The position numbers and the translations under genes were made by a program. A stretch of DNA of 64,000 nucleotides from Solirubrobacter pauli (GTDB lineage: Bacteria; Actinomycetota; Thermoleophilia; Solirubrobacterales; Solirubrobacteraceae). Location of the stretch: the NCBI RefSeq assembly GCF_003633755.1, contig NZ_RBIL01000001.1:2527426-2591425 (forward strand), given 5' to 3'. Below, in pieces: positions 34,250-41,664 of this stretch. The notes under the pieces were generated by a model that worked only from the letters and a program-made list of their open reading frames with translations, was not told where the DNA came from and made no database searches. How positions within the stretch are numbered: the first letter of the stretch is position 1; each line of letters begins with the position of its first letter.

Positions 34250-35120
34250 CCGGCGCGAGCAGTGCGTTGCCCGCCGCGAACCGCCGCACGTTCTCGCGCA
34301 CGCGCTTGGCGAGGTCGCGGTCCATCGTCGCCTGCGGGTTGGCCACGTGCGGCGTGATCAGCGCGCGCGGCTCGTCCCAGAGCGGGTGGTCGTCCGGCAG
34401 CGGCTCGGGCTCCGTGACGTCGAGCGCGGCGCCGCCGATTCGCTCCGCCCGCAGGGCCTCGACCAGCGCGTCCGGGTCGATCAGGGAGCCCCGCGCGATG
34501 TTCACGATCCACGTGTGCGGCTTCATCCGCGCGAGCGCGTCCGCACCGACGAGGTGGCGGGTGCCGTCGGTGGCGGGCGCGGCGATCACGAAGTGGTCGG
34601 CCGCCTCCCAGACCTCGTCCAGGCGGTCGACGGGGATCGTGCCGTCCCGCCCGGAGCGCGTGACGGCGAGGACCTTGACGTCGTGGGGCTCGAGCAGGCG
34701 GATCAGCTCGCGCCCGATGCCGCCGGCGCCGACGATCGCGACCGTGGAGCCGTCCAGCACGGGATCGTCGTGGCGGTCCCACGTCTTCGCCCGCGCGTAG
34801 CCGGCGATCCCGCGCACGCCGGCGAGCAGCAACGCGAGCGCGTGCTCGGCGACCTGCGTCGCGTACGCGCCGACCGCGCTCGTGAACTGCACGCCGTCCG
34901 GCGTGGCGCGGATCCGCTCCACCCACGGCTCGATCCCGGCCGACTGGAGCTGGACCCAGCGCACCCGCTCGGGCAGCTCGTCCGGGAAGTCCGCCTCGGA
35001 GCCGGCCCAGACGATCGCCTCGGCCTCCGCGAGCGCGACGACGCGCCCGCCGCCGTCCTCGACGGCCTCGACGAGGTGGGCGAGCGGCTCGGGGCCGATG
35101 TGGATCGCGGGGGCGGGCAT
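34227..35120 (-). CDS. D-isomer-specific 2-hydroxyacid dehydrogenase
   Basis: A 297-residue NAD(P)-dependent dehydrogenase. The NAD-binding loop is VAIVGAGGIGRELIRLL (about 130-146). The catalytic Arg and Glu appear in NIARGSLIDPDALVEAL (about 215) and ALDVTEPEPLPDDHPLW (about 237-253), and the His in ITPHVANP (about 262). N-terminal segments match substrate-domain strands of the GyaR/PdxB group (WVQLQSAGIEPWV). The family reduces 2-keto acids to D-2-hydroxy acids; the substrate is unknown. The ATG at 35120 starts the conserved protein; the open frame upstream is antisense to the ABC-F gene. It diverges from abc-f across 63 bases. Confidence 0.87.
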   Translation of the reverse strand: MPAPAIHIGPEPLAHLVEAVEDGGGRVVALAEAEAIVWAGSEADFPDELPERVRWVQLQSAGIEPWVERIRATPDGVQFTSAVGAYATQVAEHALALLLAGVRGIAGYARAKTWDRHDDPVLDGSTVAIVGAGGIGRELIRLLEPHDVKVLAVTRSGRDGTIPVDRLDEVWEAADHFVIAAPATDGTRHLVGADALARMKPHTWIVNIARGSLIDPDALVEALRAERIGGAALDVTEPEPLPDDHPLWDEPRALITPHVANPQATMDRDLAKRVRENVRRFAAGNALLAPVSRESGY

Positions 35121-35183
35121 CTCGTCTGCGTAAGTAGGGCTGGCTCGATTGCTGCGTACCCGCGCGGTCCCGAACCTAAAGGC

Positions 35184-36824
35184 ATGTCGTCCGCAGTTCC
35201 GCAGTTGGCCGCCCGCGGCCTGACCAAGTCGTTCGGTGGTCGCTCGATCCTGCGCGGCACCGACCTCGACGTCGAGGCCGGCTCGCGCATCGGCATCCTC
35301 GGGCCCAACGGCGGCGGCAAGTCGACGCTCCTGCGCATCCTCGCCGGGCTCGACGAGGCCGACGGCGGCGCCGTCACGCGCCGCCGCGGGCTCGTGTGGG
35401 CGCATCTGCCGCAGATCGTCGACGGCGACGAGCGCACACCGCTCGCCACCGTGCGGGCCGCGCGACCGGAGCTGGCGGAGCTCGAGGCGGAGCTGCACGC
35501 GGCGGAGCGGCGCCTGTCCGACCCGCACCTGGCGTCGGACCTGGACGCGATGACGCGCGCCCTCGCCCACCACGAGCGCGTGCTCGCGCGCTGGAGCGAG
35601 GCGGGCGGCGACCGCGCCGAGGGCGAGGCGCTCGGCCACCTGCGCGCGCTCGGCATCGACGGCGCGCTGCTGGAGATGCCGACGAGCGAGCTGTCGGGCG
35701 GCCAGCGCAAGCTCGTCGCGCTCGCGGCGTGCCTGGCACGCCGCCCCGACGTCCTGCTCCTCGACGAGCCCGAGGCGCACCTGGACATGGCCCGCCGCGA
35801 GCGCTTCGGCGCGCTGCTCGACGACTTCGACGGCGCGGTCGTGATGATCTCCCACGACCGTCACCTGCTCGACGCCGCCGTGGCCGAGATCGCCGAGCTC
35901 GACAACGGCGTGATCCGCATCTGGCCCGGCAACTACTCGGCCTACGTGGTCGCGCGCGAGCTCGAGCTCGAACGCCAGCGGCAGGTCTACGTGACGCAGC
36001 AGAAGGAGATCGCGCGCCTGGAAGAGGCCGTGCGGCGCTTCCGCCACTGGGCGCACATCCGCGTGAACGAGCGGATGGCCAAGCAGGCGCGCGTCAAGCA
36101 GATGCAGATCGACCGCATGGAGAAGGTCGACCGCCCGGTGTTCGAGCGGCGCAAGATGGCGCTGGCGCTGCGCTCGGGCACGCGTGGCGGCCAGCGGGTG
36201 CTCGCGCTCGAAGGCGTGGACGCCGGCTACGGCGAGGACCCGGTGCTCCTGGACGTCGACCTCGTGGTCGGGCGCGGCGAGCGCGTCGGCGTCGTCGGCC
36301 CGAACGGCGGCGGCAAGACCACGCTCCTGCGCGTCCTCACCGAGGAGCTCGAGTCGTGGACCGGCACCCGCTGGGCGGGCGACGGCATCACGCTCGGCTA
36401 CCTGTCGCAGGCCGCGGGCTCCCTCTCCGACGAGGCGACCGTGCTCGACGCGCTGCGCGGCGGCCGCTCCCTGGCCGAGGACGCGGCCGTGCGGCTGCTG
36501 ATGGCGTTCCTGTTCGACTACGAGCAGACGCGCCGGCCGGTCGGGTCGCTCAGCGGCGGCGAGCGGACCCGGCTCGCGTTCCTGTGCCTGATGCAGGACG
36601 CCCCGAACTGCCTGATCCTCGACGAGCCGACCAACCACCTGGACATCGACTCGATCGAGGCGCTCGAGGGCGCGCTGGAGCGCTACGACGGCACGGTCAT
36701 CGCGGTCTCCCACGACCGCTACTTCCTCGACCGGATCGCGGACCGGATCGTGCACGTCGCCGACGGCGCCGTGCGGGCCTACGAGGGCGGCTGGTCCGTC
36801 AACGCGGAGGTGGTGCAGCGGTGA
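35184..36824 (+). CDS. ABC-F family ATPase
   Basis: A 546-residue protein with two ABC ATPase domains and no membrane segment, the ABC-F layout. Walker A loops are GPNGGGKST (residues 40-48) and GPNGGGKTT (about 372-380). Signature motifs are LSGGQRKLVALAA and LSGGERTRLAFLC, and the Walker B regions read LLLDEPEAHLDM and LILDEPTNHLDI. The charged linker helix pair between the domains (EKEIARLEEAVRRFRHWAHI region, about 270-320) inserts near the ribosomal P-site in this family. Members act in translation or in antibiotic resistance. Which applies is not visible. The stop overlaps the next gene by four bases. Confidence 0.92.
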   Translation: MSSAVPQLAARGLTKSFGGRSILRGTDLDVEAGSRIGILGPNGGGKSTLLRILAGLDEADGGAVTRRRGLVWAHLPQIVDGDERTPLATVRAARPELAELEAELHAAERRLSDPHLASDLDAMTRALAHHERVLARWSEAGGDRAEGEALGHLRALGIDGALLEMPTSELSGGQRKLVALAACLARRPDVLLLDEPEAHLDMARRERFGALLDDFDGAVVMISHDRHLLDAAVAEIAELDNGVIRIWPGNYSAYVVARELELERQRQVYVTQQKEIARLEEAVRRFRHWAHIRVNERMAKQARVKQMQIDRMEKVDRPVFERRKMALALRSGTRGGQRVLALEGVDAGYGEDPVLLDVDLVVGRGERVGVVGPNGGGKTTLLRVLTEELESWTGTRWAGDGITLGYLSQAAGSLSDEATVLDALRGGRSLAEDAAVRLLMAFLFDYEQTRRPVGSLSGGERTRLAFLCLMQDAPNCLILDEPTNHLDIDSIEALEGALERYDGTVIAVSHDRYFLDRIADRIVHVADGAVRAYEGGWSVNAEVVQR

Positions 36825-37138
36825 TCGCGCGCACGTGGCGCGGCGCCGTGCGGACGGCGGACGCCGAGGCCTACGCGGCCTACATCGACGAGACCGGCAT
36901 GCGGGCGTACGCCGAGACGCCCGGGAACCAGGGCGCCTACATGCTCACGCGCGAGATCGCCGGCGGCCTCACCGAGTTCACGACGTTGTCCTTCTGGGAC
37001 TCGCTCGACGCGGTCCGCGCGTTCGCGGGCGAGGACTACGAGACGGCGGTCTTCTACCCGGAGGACGATCGCTACCTGGTTGAGCGCGACGCAACGTGCA
37101 CGCACTACGAAGTGGCTAGCATGGCCCGCCGTGTCTGA
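36821..37138 (+). CDS. Antibiotic biosynthesis monooxygenase (ABM)-like protein
   Basis: A 105-residue dimeric alpha/beta-barrel-type protein. The pattern IARTWRGAV, then EAYAAYIDETGMRAYAETPGNQGAYML, then EFTTLSFWDSLDAVRAFAGEDY and VFYPEDDRYLVERDA matches small ABM/heme-oxygenase-like proteins, including the Trp in SFWDS. Family roles vary from quinone formation to haem degradation, and no catalytic assignment is possible. GTG start overlapping the ABC-F stop by four bases (GTGA), so it is co-translated. The next gene starts eight bases before its stop. Confidence 0.75.
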   Translation: MIARTWRGAVRTADAEAYAAYIDETGMRAYAETPGNQGAYMLTREIAGGLTEFTTLSFWDSLDAVRAFAGEDYETAVFYPEDDRYLVERDATCTHYEVASMARRV

Positions 37139-37859
37139 CGCCAGCAACGGCGCGGGGCGGCCGCTCGTCAGCGTCGTCGTCCCGGTCTACAACGAGGAGA
37201 AGACCGTCGGCGAGGTCGTCGAGCAGCTGCTCGCGCTCGACCTGCGGCTCGAGATCCTCCTCGTCGACGACGGGTCGACGGACGGCTCCGCCGCCGAGCT
37301 CGCGCGCCTCGCGGCGACCTACTCGCAGGTCTCTGTCCACAGCCAGCCGCGCAACCTGGGCAAGGGCGCCGCGGTCCGCCGCGGCATCGACGAGTCCACC
37401 GGCGACATCCTGCTCATCCAGGACGCCGACCTCGAGTACTCGCCCACCGACATCCCGGCGCTGATCGACCCGCTGCTCAACGGCGTCGCCGACGCCGTCT
37501 TCGGCACCCGCCTGCGCGGCGGCGCCCACCCGCAGCGCGCCCACCTCTTCTGGCACTACGCCGGCAACCGCTTCCTCACGCTGCTGTCGAACGTCCTCTA
37601 CAACACGACCATCTCCGACATGGAGGTCGGCTACAAGGCGTTCCGCGGCGACCTCGTGCGCGGCCTGACGCTCGTGTCGAACGACTTCCGCATCGAGCCC
37701 GAGCTGACGGCCAAGATCCTCCGCTACGGGCCCGAGGTGCGCCTCTACGAGGTGCCGATCTCCTACTACGGCCGCTCGTACGCCGAGGGCAAGAAGATCA
37801 CGTGGAAGGACGGCTTCGGCGCCGTCGCCGCGCTGGTGCGGTTCCGCTTCACGACGTAG
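37131..37859 (+). CDS. GT2-family glycosyltransferase (DPM1/DPG synthase-like)
   Basis: A 242-residue GT2 enzyme: VSVVVPVYNEEKTVGEVVEQL at the start, LLVDDGSTDGSAAEL (about 38-52), NLGKGAAVRRGI, the DxD motif in LIQDADLEYSPTDIPAL (about 98-114), and DMEVGYKAFRGD (about 165). It is the soluble polyprenyl-phosphate glycosyltransferase type without membrane helices, probably making a polyprenyl-phosphate sugar. The start is GTG at 37131, with TAGCAT eight bases before it, suggesting its own leaderless promoter despite the overlap with the ABM gene. It converges on the TetR gene with an 11-base overlap. Confidence 0.85.
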   Translation: MSDASNGAGRPLVSVVVPVYNEEKTVGEVVEQLLALDLRLEILLVDDGSTDGSAAELARLAATYSQVSVHSQPRNLGKGAAVRRGIDESTGDILLIQDADLEYSPTDIPALIDPLLNGVADAVFGTRLRGGAHPQRAHLFWHYAGNRFLTLLSNVLYNTTISDMEVGYKAFRGDLVRGLTLVSNDFRIEPELTAKILRYGPEVRLYEVPISYYGRSYAEGKKITWKDGFGAVAALVRFRFTT

Positions 37860-38469
37860 CGAGGCGGACCAGGCGCTCCAAAAGGCGCGCTTCGAGCTCC
37901 TGATCCGGCGCGGCGCGCTCGAGCCACGGCTCGAACGCGCCTGAGGCGAAGCCCGCGAGCGCACTGGACATCAGCGCGACGCGCAGGGTCAGGTCGTCTT
38001 CACCCACGTGCGGCAGGGCGCGGTCCAGGCCCGCGATGAGGCGGTCGGCGGGCCGCGACGCGAGCGCTCGCACCTGGACGTCGACCTGCGCGAAGGGCGC
38101 GGCCAGGGTCTGGCCGACGATCCGGCCGAGCCGGCGCTCCTCGGGCGTGCGGCCGATGGCGACGCGGACCAGGGGCAGCGCCCACGCCTTGACGAGCGCG
38201 CGCGGGGTGGCGTCCGCGTCGAGCGCGTCGAGGGCGCTGAGCTGCGCGTCGACGACGGGTCTCGTCGCCTCGGTCACGACCGCGGCGACGAGCGCTTCGC
38301 GGGAGCCGAAGTGGTACTGGACGGCCGCCACGTTGGCCTCCGCCGCGGCGCTGACGGCGCGCAGGGTGAGGGCAGGCTCGCCGCGGCCGGCCAGGATCTC
38401 CGACGCGGCCGCCAGGAGCCGTCGGCGGGTCTCCGCACCTGCGGCTCGGCGTCCGTCGACTTCGCTCAC
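37849..38469 (-). CDS. TetR-family repressor
   Basis: A 206-residue TetR protein. The N-terminal helix-turn-helix reads TRRRLLAAASEILAGRGEPA, then LTLRAVSAAAEANVAAVQYHFGSREALVAAVV (about 30-61). The ligand-binding domain (about 65-206) is variable, as usual. The start is GTG at 38469. It diverges from an SDR gene, and two matching 16-base dyads lie in the gap, so it almost certainly represses itself and the SDR. The inducing ligand is unknown, probably the SDR substrate or a related compound. Confidence 0.9.
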   Translation of the reverse strand: MSEVDGRRAAGAETRRRLLAAASEILAGRGEPALTLRAVSAAAEANVAAVQYHFGSREALVAAVVTEATRPVVDAQLSALDALDADATPRALVKAWALPLVRVAIGRTPEERRLGRIVGQTLAAPFAQVDVQVRALASRPADRLIAGLDRALPHVGEDDLTLRVALMSSALAGFASGAFEPWLERAAPDQELEARLLERLVRLATS

Positions 38470-38478
38470 CGGACCTAT

Positions 38479-38494
38479 TCAAGCATGCGTTTGA
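38479..38494. promoter_or_regulatory. TetR operator 1
   Basis: Half-sites TCAAGC and GTTTGA around four bases. It overlaps the -35 hexamer TTGAAA of the SDR promoter. It matches operator 2, whose centre is 41 bases (about four helical turns) away. Confidence 0.75.
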
Positions 38495-38518
38495 AAACCG
38501 TCTTGAACTCGCTAAGTT
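38491..38518 (+). promoter_or_regulatory. SDR promoter
   Basis: TTGAAA (38491-38496) and TAAGTT (38513-38518) with a 16-base spacer. The leader would be about 35 bases. The two TetR dyads overlap or flank both ends, fitting repression. Confidence 0.55.
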
Positions 38519-38519
38519 G

Positions 38520-38535
38520 TCAAACAAGCGTTTGA
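38520..38535. promoter_or_regulatory. TetR operator 2
   Basis: A perfect dyad of TCAAAC and GTTTGA around four bases, just downstream of the -10 element of the SDR promoter and covering the likely transcription start. Confidence 0.78.
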
Positions 38536-38559
38536 ATGACTTTCGAGAAGGAGTCCCCG

Positions 38560-39354
38560 GTGGATCTTCAACTGCAGGGCAAGACCGCACTCGTCACCGG
38601 CTCGTCGGCCGGCATCGGCTTCGCGACCGCGGTGGGGCTGGCCCGTGAGGGCGCTCACGTGGTGCTGAACGGCCGCGAGGCAGCAAGGCTCGCCGCCGCG
38701 CGCGGTCGGCTCCTGGACGTCGCGCCGGCCGCGCACGTCGAGGCCGTCACCGCTGACGTCGCCACCGCGGAGGGCGCGGAAGCGCTGATCGCCGCCGTGC
38801 CGTCGGTCGACATCCTCGTCAACAACGCCGCCACCTTCGGCCCGCAGCCGTTCGAGGACATCCCCGACGCCGAGTGGCAGCGGTTCTTCGACACGAACGT
38901 GATGAGCGGCGTCCGCCTCGCCCGCCACTACCTCCAGGGCATGCTCGACCGCAACGAGGGCCGGATCCTCTTCATCGGCACCGACGCCGCCGTCCAGCCT
39001 CAGGTCGACCAACTGCACTACAGCGTCACCAAGACCGCGGTCCTCGGCCTCGCCCGCGGCCTGGCCGAGCTGACTAAAGGCACGCGCGTGACCGTCAACA
39101 CCGTGCTTCCCGGGCCGACGTCCACCGAAGGGGTGACCGGCGTGATGGACGGCATCGCGCAGCACACGGGGCTCAGCCACGACCAGATCGTCACGCGGCT
39201 GTTCGAGACGAACACCAGCTCGTCCCTGCTGCAGCGGCTCGCGGCGCCCGAAGAGGTCGCGAACCTGCTGGTCTACCTGGCGAGCCCGCTGGCCGCCCTC
39301 ACGAACGGCGACGCCGTCCGCGCGGAGGGCGGCATCGTACGGTCGGCGTTCTGA
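38560..39354 (+). CDS. Short-chain dehydrogenase/reductase (SDR)
   Basis: A 264-residue classical SDR. The cofactor loop is TGSSAGIG (residues 13-20), with NNAA at 88-91 and the catalytic YxxxK as Y154 and K158 in LHYSVTKTA. The usual catalytic Ser, 13 residues before the Tyr, is replaced by Thr (T141 in FIGTDAA). Arg in LNGRE after the second strand suggests NADP preference. The start is GTG at 38560 with AAGGAG seven bases upstream, preferred over the ATG at 38536, which would precede the RBS. Expression is controlled by the divergent TetR through two operators. Substrate unknown. Confidence 0.88.
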   Translation: MDLQLQGKTALVTGSSAGIGFATAVGLAREGAHVVLNGREAARLAAARGRLLDVAPAAHVEAVTADVATAEGAEALIAAVPSVDILVNNAATFGPQPFEDIPDAEWQRFFDTNVMSGVRLARHYLQGMLDRNEGRILFIGTDAAVQPQVDQLHYSVTKTAVLGLARGLAELTKGTRVTVNTVLPGPTSTEGVTGVMDGIAQHTGLSHDQIVTRLFETNTSSSLLQRLAAPEEVANLLVYLASPLAALTNGDAVRAEGGIVRSAF

Positions 39355-41643
39355 TCAGCGGCGGATGTCCTCGCACCCGCCGACGATGACGTCGATCGGG
39401 TCCACGGCGACGACGTCCTGACCGTCGCCGCAGTCGATGCGGTCGGCGGCGCCGTCCACGGCGTCGATGCGGTCGTTGCCCGGGCCGCCTTGGACGACGT
39501 CCTCGTCCTGGGTGCCGGAGATGGTGTCGTCGCCGGGGCCGCCGTCGACGTAGTCGCGGCCGAAGCCGCCTTCGATCTGGTCGTTGCCGTCGCCGCCGAA
39601 GACCTGGTCGTTGCCGTAGCGGCCGTAGACCTGGTCGTTGCCGGCGCCGCCCTGGACGACGTCGTCCTGATGCTCGCCGTCGACGTAGTCGTCGCCGCCG
39701 AGGCCGTTGAGGGTGTCGTTGCCGACGGAGCCGAAGAGGGAGTCGGGGCCCTCGGTGCCGACGAGGTTGTCGTTGCCGAAGCCGCCGCGGATCACGGACG
39801 GCGGGGGCTCGTCGGTGGAGGCCTCGGGCGGGATCGCGACGACGGTCTCGCAGGAGTCGAGCTGGTCGCGGGTGGGGGCGGTGTCCTCCACGTAGACCGT
39901 GTCCTTGCCACGGCCGCAGAAGACGAAGTCGGCGGAGTCGTCGGCGACGCGGATGGTGTCGTTGCCGTCGCCGCCGAAGATCTCGTCGGCGCCGGTGCCG
40001 CCGGTGATCGTGTCGGCGCCGTCGTAGCCGGAGATCCGGTCGTCCTCGCCGCCGCCGTCGAGCGTGTCGTCGCCCGCCTGGCCGAAGATGTTGTCGCGGC
40101 CCGCGTTCCCCTGGATGTTGTCGTTGCCGGCGCGGCCGAGGAGCTGGTCGCCCGCTCGGCCGCCGACGAGCGTGTCGTCGCCGTCGCCGCCGTCGAGCTT
40201 GTCGGCGCCGTTCTGGCCGTACAGCTGGTCGTCGCCCGGGCCGCCGTCGATCAGGCGGTCGTTGCCGCGGCCGCCGTCGAGCAGGTCGTTGCCCGGCCCG
40301 CCCTCGAGCAGGATGTCGTTGCCGAGGCCCTTCTCGCCGATGATGTCGTCGCCCTCGCCGCCGCGCAGCGTGTCGTCGGCGTCGCCGCCGTCCATCTTGT
40401 CGTTGCCCGGGCCGCCGTCGATCACGTCGTTGGAGAGCCCGCCGTGCGCGGTGTCGTCGCCGTTGCCGAGCGTGATCTGGTCGTTGCCGGTGTCGCCGTA
40501 GGCGGTGTCGTTGCCGTCGCCGCCGTCCAGCGTGTCGTTGCCGGACGCGCCGACGAGCGTGTCGTTGCCGGCGTTGCCCTCGAGCAGGTCGTCGCCGCGC
40601 TGGCCGCGCAGCATGTCGTCGCCGTCGAGGCCGCGCAGGAGATCCGCGCCGCGCGTGCCGTTGAGCACGTCGTTGAAGGCGGTCCCGACCAGCAGCGCCA
40701 GGCCCGGCTGGACGACGAGCGCTCCCGGAGCGCCGCGCAGGCGCACGGTCTTCAGCCGCACGCCCGTGAACGCCGACAGCACCGAGACGGTCTTGGCGCG
40801 CGAGTCCGAGACGTACAGCCGCGCGCCGTCGGACGCGTAAGCGGCCCGGCCGGGCCCGCCGCCCGTCGCGGGACGGGCGATCACGCGGCGCTTGGTCAGG
40901 TCGACGAGCGCCGCCTTGCGGTGGATGCCGGAAAGCTTCGCACCCGGTGCGACGATCGCGCGCGTGCCGTCGGTCGAGACGCCGACACCGCCGCCGCCGT
41001 CGGTGCGGAGCGCGACGGAGCCGGTCGTGCCGCCCGTCACGGGGTTGATCCGCACGAGCCGCGCGGCGGGCTGCTTCTTCTTGCGCTTGGGCTCCGTCGC
41101 CGACACCCAGGCCTGCCCCTGCGCGATCGCGACGCCCGCGGCGCCGCGCACCGTCAGCCGCCGCACGAGCCGGCCCGTGTCGAGGTCGAGGACGGCGACC
41201 TTGCCGCCCGACTGGACCACGACCGCGCGGTTCGCCGTCACCGCCAGGTCGATCGGCGTGCCGGACAACCGGCGCAGCCCGACCCGCGAAGCGCTCGCGA
41301 GGTCGATGACCTCGATCCCGCTGCGGCGCGCGGCGTACGCGCGGGTGCCGTCGGGGGACACGGCGAGCGCCGCGGGGACGCCCTGGAGCTGCGCCACCCC
41401 GTTGACCGCGCGCGTGTTGAGGTCGTAGATCGTGACCGTGCGGTCAGAGGCGATCAGCGCGCGTGAGCCGTCCGGCGTCGCCGCGACCGCCTTCGCCGGC
41501 CCGGGCACGCGCACGGGCGCGGGTGTGTTCGTGCGCGTGTCGATCAGCTGCACCTGGTCGGTGCCGGTGGCGACGATGACGACGCGGGCCGACGCGGCCG
41601 GCGCGGCGATGAGAAGCAGCAACGAAGCAATGAGGATCCGCAC
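39355..41643 (-). CDS. Secreted beta-propeller protein with RTX-type calcium-binding repeats
   Basis: A 762-residue exported protein. A Sec signal peptide (LIASLLLLIAAPAASA) leads into a YVTN-like beta-propeller (about 20-320) of repeats with DxxT/V and ATPDG-type turns. From about residue 325 there are roughly thirty GGxGxDxL-style nonapeptides (for example GNAGNDTLVGASGNDTLDG), broken near 600-640 by a Pro/Glu-rich linker with a Cys pair. The protein ends in a Cys-containing IDCGDGQDVV motif. The nonapeptides form calcium-binding parallel beta-rolls. RTX proteins usually leave by type I secretion, but this one has a Sec signal and no visible type I partner. It is probably a surface or matrix protein. 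Confidence 0.88.
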   Translation of the reverse strand: MRILIASLLLLIAAPAASARVVIVATGTDQVQLIDTRTNTPAPVRVPGPAKAVAATPDGSRALIASDRTVTIYDLNTRAVNGVAQLQGVPAALAVSPDGTRAYAARRSGIEVIDLASASRVGLRRLSGTPIDLAVTANRAVVVQSGGKVAVLDLDTGRLVRRLTVRGAAGVAIAQGQAWVSATEPKRKKKQPAARLVRINPVTGGTTGSVALRTDGGGGVGVSTDGTRAIVAPGAKLSGIHRKAALVDLTKRRVIARPATGGGPGRAAYASDGARLYVSDSRAKTVSVLSAFTGVRLKTVRLRGAPGALVVQPGLALLVGTAFNDVLNGTRGADLLRGLDGDDMLRGQRGDDLLEGNAGNDTLVGASGNDTLDGGDGNDTAYGDTGNDQITLGNGDDTAHGGLSNDVIDGGPGNDKMDGGDADDTLRGGEGDDIIGEKGLGNDILLEGGPGNDLLDGGRGNDRLIDGGPGDDQLYGQNGADKLDGGDGDDTLVGGRAGDQLLGRAGNDNIQGNAGRDNIFGQAGDDTLDGGGEDDRISGYDGADTITGGTGADEIFGGDGNDTIRVADDSADFVFCGRGKDTVYVEDTAPTRDQLDSCETVVAIPPEASTDEPPPSVIRGGFGNDNLVGTEGPDSLFGSVGNDTLNGLGGDDYVDGEHQDDVVQGGAGNDQVYGRYGNDQVFGGDGNDQIEGGFGRDYVDGGPGDDTISGTQDEDVVQGGPGNDRIDAVDGAADRIDCGDGQDVVAVDPIDVIVGGCEDIRR

Positions 41644-41664
41644 GAGACCCCTTAACGCACGGAA

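Noticed and set aside
34227-36755. Very long minus-strand open frame over the ABC-F gene
   Set aside because: Only 34227-35120 carries dehydrogenase motifs. The rest is low-complexity Arg/Ala/Leu/Glu sequence antisense to two intact ABC ATPase domains, as expected from GC-rich codon bias.
39400-40680. Short tandem repeats resembling a repeat array or CRISPR
   Set aside because: The roughly 27-base periodicity encodes RTX nonapeptides in one continuous reading frame; repeats are degenerate and there are no spacers.
39490-41466. 658-codon plus-strand open frame opposite the RTX gene
   Set aside because: Its Val/Ala/Asp repeats are the antisense image of the GGxGxD repeats; no independent domain or start context.
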